Shown piece after piece: positions 5,951 through 9,542 of a DNA stretch of 9,542 nucleotides. The number at the start of each line of letters is the position of its first letter. The stretch's first letter is position 1. The stretch comes from Candidatus Magasanikbacteria bacterium RIFCSPHIGHO2_02_FULL_47_14 (lineage in GTDB: Bacteria > Patescibacteriota > Patescibacteriia > Magasanikbacterales > UBA922): assembly GCA_001784275.1 (NCBI GenBank), contig MFQB01000013.1, positions 26,997 through 36,538 on the forward strand, read 5' to 3'. The notes under the pieces are model-generated. The model searched no databases, was not told the DNA's origin, and saw only the letters and a program-made list of their open reading frames with translations. A program made the position numbers and the translations under genes.

Positions 5951-6574
5951 ATGAACATATACCTTGACGAATCATATAATTTTCAAAAAATAAGAGGGAA
6001 GATGTTTATTAGCATCAACGGATTTGCGATTTTAGACGACAAGATACTGAGAAGACGTTGGCGAGCGGTACGAAATTTATATAACAAGTCAAAACGTCGA
6101 ATTCACGCAACGGATTCTCATTTTAGAGATCTTCGAGAAAAAAGTATCAAGCTGCTTGGAAGACATAATGTGAGTATTATCTCAGTCTTTCAACTCATCC
6201 AGGAAATACCGTACGAATTTTTTGACAAAGATGGAGTAAAGTTAGATGTTGTATACGGCGAACTTCTAAAGAAATTATTTTTTGAAATTTCTTTAGAAAA
6301 GTATCAGAAAGTGAGAATTATAATAGATGCGCGAAAGCATAAAGGTGGAAGACTCGCAGAGCAACGCTTTTGCAAGGATATGAAAATTTTTTTAGAGTAT
6401 GAATTTTTGGGAATCGACTGTGAATTTAAACAGGTGGCTTCGTATGTGGACGTGTTGCTTGAGTTAGCGGATTTTGTTTCTAACACCCTATATAAAGAAT
6501 ACCAAAAGGATTCAAAACATGTATTTCAGGAGTTGGGTTTAAAGTTTATACAAATTAAAAACCCACTCTCGTGA
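5951..6574 (+). CDS. DUF3800 family protein, RNase H-like acidic residues
   Basis: The 207-residue product starts MNIYLDESYN, the typical opening of DUF3800 proteins (YxDESG). Acidic residues occur in the spacing expected of an RNase H-like fold: D6-E7 on the first strand, D126 in VRIIIDARKH after a hydrophobic strand, and D174 in LLELADFVSN near the end. A nuclease or nucleic-acid-processing role is therefore plausible but unproven; no substrate can be named. This is the only plus-strand gene. Its DNA is clearly richer in A and T than its neighbours, with many ATA, AAA and TTT codons, and it interrupts a ribosomal protein region, so it was probably acquired. ATG 5951 was chosen over an upstream GTG (5924) because the family motif begins there. 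No Shine-Dalgarno site is seen. Its stop codon lies inside a convergent terminator. Confidence 0.75.
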   Translation: MNIYLDESYNFQKIRGKMFISINGFAILDDKILRRRWRAVRNLYNKSKRRIHATDSHFRDLREKSIKLLGRHNVSIISVFQLIQEIPYEFFDKDGVKLDVVYGELLKKLFFEISLEKYQKVRIIIDARKHKGGRLAEQRFCKDMKIFLEYEFLGIDCEFKQVASYVDVLLELADFVSNTLYKEYQKDSKHVFQELGLKFIQIKNPLS

Positions 6575-6578
6575 GTGG
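6557..6578 (-). terminator. Intrinsic terminator straddling the DUF3800 stop codon
   Basis: Read on the minus strand: CCACTC, loop ACGA, GAGTGG, then GTTTTT and AATTT. The six-base-pair stem with its T run ends the minus-strand transcript coming from the lipoprotein gene or from the small-RNA promoter at 6681-6709. On the plus strand the hairpin has no T run, so it should not end the DUF3800 message. The TGA of the DUF3800 gene (6572-6574) lies within it. Confidence 0.75.
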
Positions 6579-6674
6579 ATTCAGGAAGCGCCTTTCGGGA
6601 ATGTCTCTGTTTCAACGGGATGTTCCGTGGTGAGAACGCCCTCCACTGAGCTTTACCCTAAGGACTTATCTTTC
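6557..6674 (-). ncRNA. Candidate structured small RNA with its own promoter and terminator
   Basis: The 140 bases between the lipoprotein and DUF3800 genes hold no convincing reading frame. They do hold a strong promoter (6681-6709), a plausible start near 6674 and a terminator at 6557-6578, predicting a minus-strand RNA of about 115-120 bases. Pairings seen: AGUGGA (6647-6642) with UCCACU (6579-6574), closing the main domain; inside it GGG-GUUCUC with GAGAC-CCC with small internal loops; and an apical ACGG/CCGU hairpin. The outer AGUGGA:UCCACU helix uses the 5' arm of the terminator and so excludes it, an arrangement like an attenuator. I checked by eye for SRP RNA, RNase P and tmRNA motifs and found none. 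A 6S-like RNA cannot be excluded. The alternative is simply the structured 3' end of the ldh-lipoprotein message. Confidence 0.45.
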
Positions 6675-6680
6675 AAAGAA

Positions 6681-6709
6681 ATTATTACACGAAAATTCTA
6701 TAATGTCAA
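6681..6709 (-). promoter_or_regulatory. Strong promoter in front of the candidate small RNA
   Basis: On the minus strand a perfect TTGACA (6709-6704) is followed after 17 bases by AATAAT (6686-6681), five of six matches to TATAAT. It lies 5 bases beyond the stop of the lipoprotein gene and has no protein gene downstream on its strand until rplA, which has its own promoter and lies beyond a terminator. A promoter of this quality is best explained by a short RNA gene between it and 6557. Confidence 0.65.
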
Positions 6710-6714
6710 GTGCG

Positions 6715-7524
6715 TTACTTCTCCCAAATGGTTTTGCAGCTGCGGTTGACGACCTGAGTGGGACACTGGTTGGTTATGTCGTGAGAGGGATAACAGGCGA
6801 CCTGACCGTCAGCGGTATACAGAACCGAGAGACACTGTTCGCAGTCTTCTGCCTGGAAATAGTAGCGTTGACCACCTATGGAACACTCCTGGATAAATGG
6901 ACGGACTGCATTGGCATTTTCTTCCAGAAGAGCGATTGGAACCTCAAGCCACTTTGGAATCTGTCCAGAGGGTATCGGTTGCGGGGTTGGTGAAGTTATC
7001 GATGACGGGTTTGTCACAGACGGAGGTACAGGTTGGGAAGTGCCAAGGGACGTATTTACAGGGAGGTCGGTTGCGACGTCAGATGAAGGACAAGATCCTT
7101 CCTTCACAACGGTGATGCGTTGCTGCTCTGCCACACATTTATTTACATATGTCCTGCCATCACTGCCACACACTGGTTCTGCAACAGGCTCGCAAAACCT
7201 CGGAAGATCGCTGATCGGTCCGCCCTCTTCGGCAGATGGTTCGGCTGTTGGTGCTGTTGGTACACAGGTATCGTTTAACAAACCGAGCGCAGGACATTCG
7301 GTGCCATCAGGGAAGATACACACCAGGGTTGGAGTAAGTCGGTCAGTGACACGCCGTAGTTCCGGCCTATTGCCTGTGCTTAAACACAGCGCATGAGCAC
7401 GTTGTGCAGGTGAACTTGCCGCAACGGTTGAGGTGGCCGTATCAGAGGTTTCTGTCTTTGAAGCGCAACCAACGCCGGCAAGTAGAACAACAGAAGTAAT
7501 TGTCAAAAAAATCGTTCGCTTCAT
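6715..7524 (-). CDS. Secreted lipoprotein-like protein with DUF333 and Kazal-like domains
   Basis: The 269-residue product begins MKRTIFLTITSVVLLAGVGC, a signal peptide with a probable lipid-anchoring C20; the lipobox is weak because a Gly sits at -3. A Thr/Ser-rich linker follows. Residues 41-87 match the DUF333 pattern found in putative haemolysins (AxxLC...G...CxFPDGTEC...C). Residues 111-145 are a Kazal-like module with PVCGSDGRTYVNKC; it has four of the usual six cysteines (C111, C119, C130, C145) and lacks the pair that forms the 1-5 disulfide. A Pro/Ser/Thr linker (151-189) leads to a C-terminal six-cysteine domain (214-263) that I do not recognise. The protein is probably anchored outside the cytoplasmic membrane; protease inhibition is possible but not shown. 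Its ATG overlaps the ldh stop by four bases. ATG 7524 is chosen over a 27-codon extension because the signal peptide starts there. Confidence 0.82.
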   Translation of the reverse strand: MKRTIFLTITSVVLLAGVGCASKTETSDTATSTVAASSPAQRAHALCLSTGNRPELRRVTDRLTPTLVCIFPDGTECPALGLLNDTCVPTAPTAEPSAEEGGPISDLPRFCEPVAEPVCGSDGRTYVNKCVAEQQRITVVKEGSCPSSDVATDLPVNTSLGTSQPVPPSVTNPSSITSPTPQPIPSGQIPKWLEVPIALLEENANAVRPFIQECSIGGQRYYFQAEDCEQCLSVLYTADGQVACYPSHDITNQCPTQVVNRSCKTIWEK

Positions 7525-8447
7525 ATCCGTCCAAGGTATTTTTTTATTGCCTCTGCTGATTTTTGTAATTTTTTCTGCTCCTGTTTTGAGAGCGCCAGAG
7601 GCCATATTTTTTCTACGCCATTTTTACCAACCACACTTGGTGCACCGAGAAATGTATTTGAAACGCCGTTCCAGTTTTTGAGGTGTGTTGTGACCGGAAG
7701 AATTTTTTTCTGATCGTGAATAACTGCGTGGATAATATGAGTGGTGATCAGACCAATTCCGTAAAATGTCGCGCCTTTGCGTGCAATAATTTCATAGGCT
7801 TCTTTTTTTACTTTGTCTTCAATGGCAGAGGCCTGTGTTGCGGAAAACCCCGGCAATTGAGTGATGGGAACACCGCCAATACGAACCGAACTCCATGCCA
7901 CAAATTCGCTGTCTCCATGTTCACCCAAAACAAAACCTTCGACTGCATGAGAACTCACACCAAATGCTGCTGACAACGTTGACTTCAGACGCGCTGTGTC
8001 CAGTGACGTGCCGGTGCCGATCACGTGTGACTCTGAAAGGCCGCTGATTTTTTGTACCACATGCGTGAGAACGTCTACCGGGTTGGTTACGACAATAATA
8101 ATGGTCGAGGGTTTGAGCCTTCCAATCGACTTAAATAAAGACTTCATGATAGCAGTATTTTTTTCAACCAGGTCCAGTCTCGTCTCTCCGGGTTTTTGAT
8201 TCGCGCCTGCTGTGATGACGATAATATCTGCCCGACGTGCGTCTTTAAAATCAGCACCGTTGATGCATCCGGTTTCCACAAAACACATGGCATCGCCGAT
8301 GTCCATGACCTCACCCTGTTCTTTTTGTTCGTTGATGTCAATCAGCATGATTTCACTGGCCAGGTCCTTCACTGTCAAGGTATACGCGATCGTAGAGCCG
8401 ACTGCACCACTGCCAATGATGGCGATAACAGGAGAAAAGTGTGACAT
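7521..8447 (-). CDS. ldh: L-lactate dehydrogenase, probably not FBP-activated
   Basis: The enzyme interconverts pyruvate and L-lactate with NAD(H), regenerating NAD+ for fermentative glycolysis. In 308 residues I see the Rossmann glycine motif IGSGAVGSTIAYTL, AGANQKPGETRLDLVEKN, NPVDVLT, GTGTSLDTARLK and GEHGDSE. The Gln in NQKPGETR (classical position 102) marks lactate rather than malate specificity, and R109, D168, R171 and catalytic H195 are present. At the classical fructose-1,6-bisphosphate site position 173 is Lys, not Arg, and 188 is Glu, not His, so FBP activation is unlikely. ATG 8447 was chosen; ATG 8453 is equally possible and adds two residues, while longer versions run into the promoter. 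An extended -10 promoter lies upstream, and the stop overlaps the lipoprotein ATG. Confidence 0.95.
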   Translation of the reverse strand: MSHFSPVIAIIGSGAVGSTIAYTLTVKDLASEIMLIDINEQKEQGEVMDIGDAMCFVETGCINGADFKDARRADIIVITAGANQKPGETRLDLVEKNTAIMKSLFKSIGRLKPSTIIIVVTNPVDVLTHVVQKISGLSESHVIGTGTSLDTARLKSTLSAAFGVSSHAVEGFVLGEHGDSEFVAWSSVRIGGVPITQLPGFSATQASAIEDKVKKEAYEIIARKGATFYGIGLITTHIIHAVIHDQKKILPVTTHLKNWNGVSNTFLGAPSVVGKNGVEKIWPLALSKQEQKKLQKSAEAIKKYLGRI

Positions 8448-8470
8448 AATCATAAAGAAAGTATGCCATG

Positions 8471-8479
8471 AGTATAGCA
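8471..8479 (-). promoter_or_regulatory. Extended -10 promoter of ldh
   Basis: On the minus strand this reads TGCTATACT. The 10-base stretch TTGCTATACT is identical to the one before the membrane protein gene at 1534-1543. No clear -35 is present, because the upstream position is taken by the T run of the rplK terminator. Predicted start is near 8464, giving a leader of about 11-17 bases. Confidence 0.55.
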
Positions 8480-8493
8480 AACCTGATGATAAT

Positions 8494-8528
8494 AAAAAAC
8501 CCCGGTCGCCTGAGGCGGCCGGGGTTTT
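8494..8528 (-). terminator. Strong intrinsic terminator after rplK
   Basis: On the minus strand AAAACCCCGG-C-CGCC, loop TCA, GGCG-A-CCGGGGTTTT with T residues continuing to 8494. The GC-rich stem is about 10 base pairs around one C/A mismatch and is flanked by A on one side and T on the other. It starts 13 bases after the rplK stop and separates nusG-rplK from ldh. Confidence 0.9.
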
Positions 8529-8540
8529 GGTCTGCGAATC

Positions 8541-8966
8541 TTACTCTTGAATTTTGACACCCATCTGGCGAGCAGTTCCTGCGATAGTTCGCATGGCTGC
8601 TTCGACGTCTCTCGTGTTCAAGTCTGGAAGTTTCTTTTCAGCAATCTCGCGGAGTTGTGCCTTGGTTAAGGTTGCAACCTTGTCCTTGAGCGGATTGCCA
8701 GCACCTTTTTGCAAGCCAAGAGTTTTTTTGATGAGCTCACTGGCTGGCGCAATCTTCATGATGAAGTCAAAGGTGCGATCTTCATACACATTGATGATCA
8801 CTGGCACCACCTCGCCTTTTTTGTCTTGGGTTCTGGCGTTGAACTCAGTACAAAACTGTTGAATGTTCAACCCATGTTGACCAAGGGCCGGACCGACCGG
8901 AGGAGCTGGATTAGCAGCGCCACCGGTAATCTGCAATTTAATTTGGGTTACTAATTTTTTAGCCAT
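8541..8966 (-). CDS. rplK: 50S ribosomal protein L11
   Basis: L11 sits at the base of the factor-binding stalk of the large subunit and binds the GTPase-associated region of 23S rRNA. The product has 141 residues, matching the family. The N-terminal domain carries PAPPVGPALGQHGLNI (22-37), with the proline-rich hinge and helix; the C-terminal RNA-binding domain ends in DLNTRDVEAAMRTIAGTARQMGVKIQE, which matches the L11 signature. ATG 8966 (MAKKLVTQIKL) is chosen over a start three codons upstream. It follows nusG after 57 bases, the usual order, but ends in a strong terminator rather than continuing into rplA. Confidence 0.97.
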   Translation of the reverse strand: MAKKLVTQIKLQITGGAANPAPPVGPALGQHGLNIQQFCTEFNARTQDKKGEVVPVIINVYEDRTFDFIMKIAPASELIKKTLGLQKGAGNPLKDKVATLTKAQLREIAEKKLPDLNTRDVEAAMRTIAGTARQMGVKIQE

Positions 8967-9023
8967 ATCATTCATTAGGTCCGAAGCGAGAAGCCCTTTG
9001 CAGGCACTCCGAACATAAATACA

Positions 9024-9542
9024 TTAAATCTTTTTCACTTGTAATGCATCCAACTCAACCGGTGTCTCACGTCCGAACATACTGACCAAGACCTTGAGTT
9101 TTCCACGAGCCTCATCAACCGCGCTGACCTTTCCTTCAAATCCTTTGAATGGTCCATCAGTAATCTGCACTGGCGCATCAATTGAGACGTCGATTTTATG
9201 TGTAGGTTCATCTACGCCCATTCGTTTCTGCAATGAGTCGATTTCTTTTTGATCGATTGGAGTTGGAGTAGTACCGGAGCCAACGAAACCAGTCACATTG
9301 GGTGTATTGCGGACCACGTACCATGAGTCATCGGTTACAACCATTTCTACGAGTACATATCCTGGAAAGATTTTTTCTTCCATCACCACGCGTTTGCCAT
9401 TTTTAATTTTAATTTTCTTTTCTTTTGGAACTAAGACCGCAAAGATCTTGTCCTGCATGTCAAAAGAGTCGATACGTTGTTCCAAATTGCGTTTGACGTT
9501 CTCCTCGTACCCGCTGTAGGTGTGGAGCACATACCAGCGGCG
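9024..9542 (-). CDS. nusG: Transcription elongation/antitermination factor NusG (partial, start missing)
   Basis: NusG binds RNA polymerase, suppresses pausing and links it to Rho or to the ribosome. The gene reads to the window edge as RRWYVLHTYSGYEE, so only a few N-terminal residues are missing. The NGN domain includes the FPGYVLVEM strand and WYVVRNTPNVTGFVG. A linker with PIDQKEIDSLQKRMG follows, then the C-terminal KOW domain from about VQITDGPFKGFEGKVSAVDE to the stop. An internal GTG (9528-9530) is not the start because the WY motif upstream of it is part of the family N-terminus. nusG-rplK is the conserved order. Confidence 0.95.
   Translation of the reverse strand, partial: RRWYVLHTYSGYEENVKRNLEQRIDSFDMQDKIFAVLVPKEKKIKIKNGKRVVMEEKIFPGYVLVEMVVTDDSWYVVRNTPNVTGFVGSGTTPTPIDQKEIDSLQKRMGVDEPTHKIDVSIDAPVQITDGPFKGFEGKVSAVDEARGKLKVLVSMFGRETPVELDALQVKKI

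Noticed and set aside
6595..6627. Plus-strand hairpin CGGGAAUGUCUC...GGGAUGUUCCG, suggesting a plus-strand RNA
   Set aside because: The pairing depends on several G-U pairs and one bulge, and no plus-strand promoter or T-run terminator accompanies it, whereas the minus strand has both.
6878..7396. Plus-strand open frame of 172 codons
   Set aside because: It is antisense to the DUF333/Kazal lipoprotein, whose frame has a signal peptide and correctly spaced cysteine motifs.
8967..9023. Gap between nusG and rplK as a regulatory leader
   Set aside because: It contains two TTCGGA copies and only very short hairpins; nothing convincing beyond an ordinary operon spacer.
1..9542. CRISPR arrays, tRNA or rRNA genes, insertion sequences, integrases or attachment sites
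   Set aside because: No regularly spaced repeats, no tRNA-like or rRNA sequence, and no transposase or integrase motifs were seen on either strand.
1..9542. Recoded TGA as in Gracilibacteria or Absconditabacteria
   Set aside because: TGA ends thyA, ldh and the DUF3800 gene at the expected protein lengths, and no recognised gene contains an in-frame TGA.

Overview
This window looks like a compact bacterial chromosome segment, most likely from a Patescibacteria/CPR-type organism. That assignment is inferred from the style of the proteins, the tight packing and the scarcity of Shine-Dalgarno sites; no rRNA is present to prove it. The code is the standard bacterial one: TGA serves as a stop (thyA, ldh, the DUF3800 gene) and is not read through in any recognised gene. 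All recognised protein genes except one lie on the minus strand, so transcription mostly runs from high to low coordinates.

Layout in transcription order (high to low coordinates): the end of nusG (cut by the window edge) and rplK close with a strong intrinsic terminator. Next come ldh, with its own extended -10 promoter, and a translationally coupled lipoprotein gene carrying DUF333 and Kazal-like domains. Then comes a short gene-free stretch (6575-6714) that looks like an independent structured small-RNA gene with a TTGACA-17-AATAAT promoter and its own terminator. The single plus-strand gene, an AT-rich DUF3800 protein, converges on that terminator. After it lies rplA with a near-consensus promoter, a hairpin leader resembling an L1-binding site, and an intrinsic terminator. 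So rplK and rplA, normally adjacent, are separated here by about 2.7 kb carrying ldh, the lipoprotein gene, the RNA and the DUF3800 gene.

The left half is a tightly packed deoxynucleotide cassette on the minus strand: dCMP deaminase, P-loop nucleotide-kinase-like protein, dUTPase, thymidylate synthase (thyA), dihydrofolate reductase (folA) and dTMP kinase (tmk), with gaps of 1-3 bases or overlaps. Together they give a route dCMP or dUTP -> dUMP -> dTMP -> dTDP, with DHFR recycling the folate used by ThyA. The only unassigned enzyme is the P-loop protein between the deaminase and the dUTPase. After tmk, an extended -10 promoter identical over 10 bases to the ldh one precedes a six-helix membrane protein gene and the start of gatB, which runs off the left edge.

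No CRISPR array, tRNA, rRNA, insertion sequence or integrase was seen. Candidates for something undescribed are the small RNA at 6557-6674, the ldh-coupled DUF333/Kazal lipoprotein, and the P-loop protein of the dTTP cassette.
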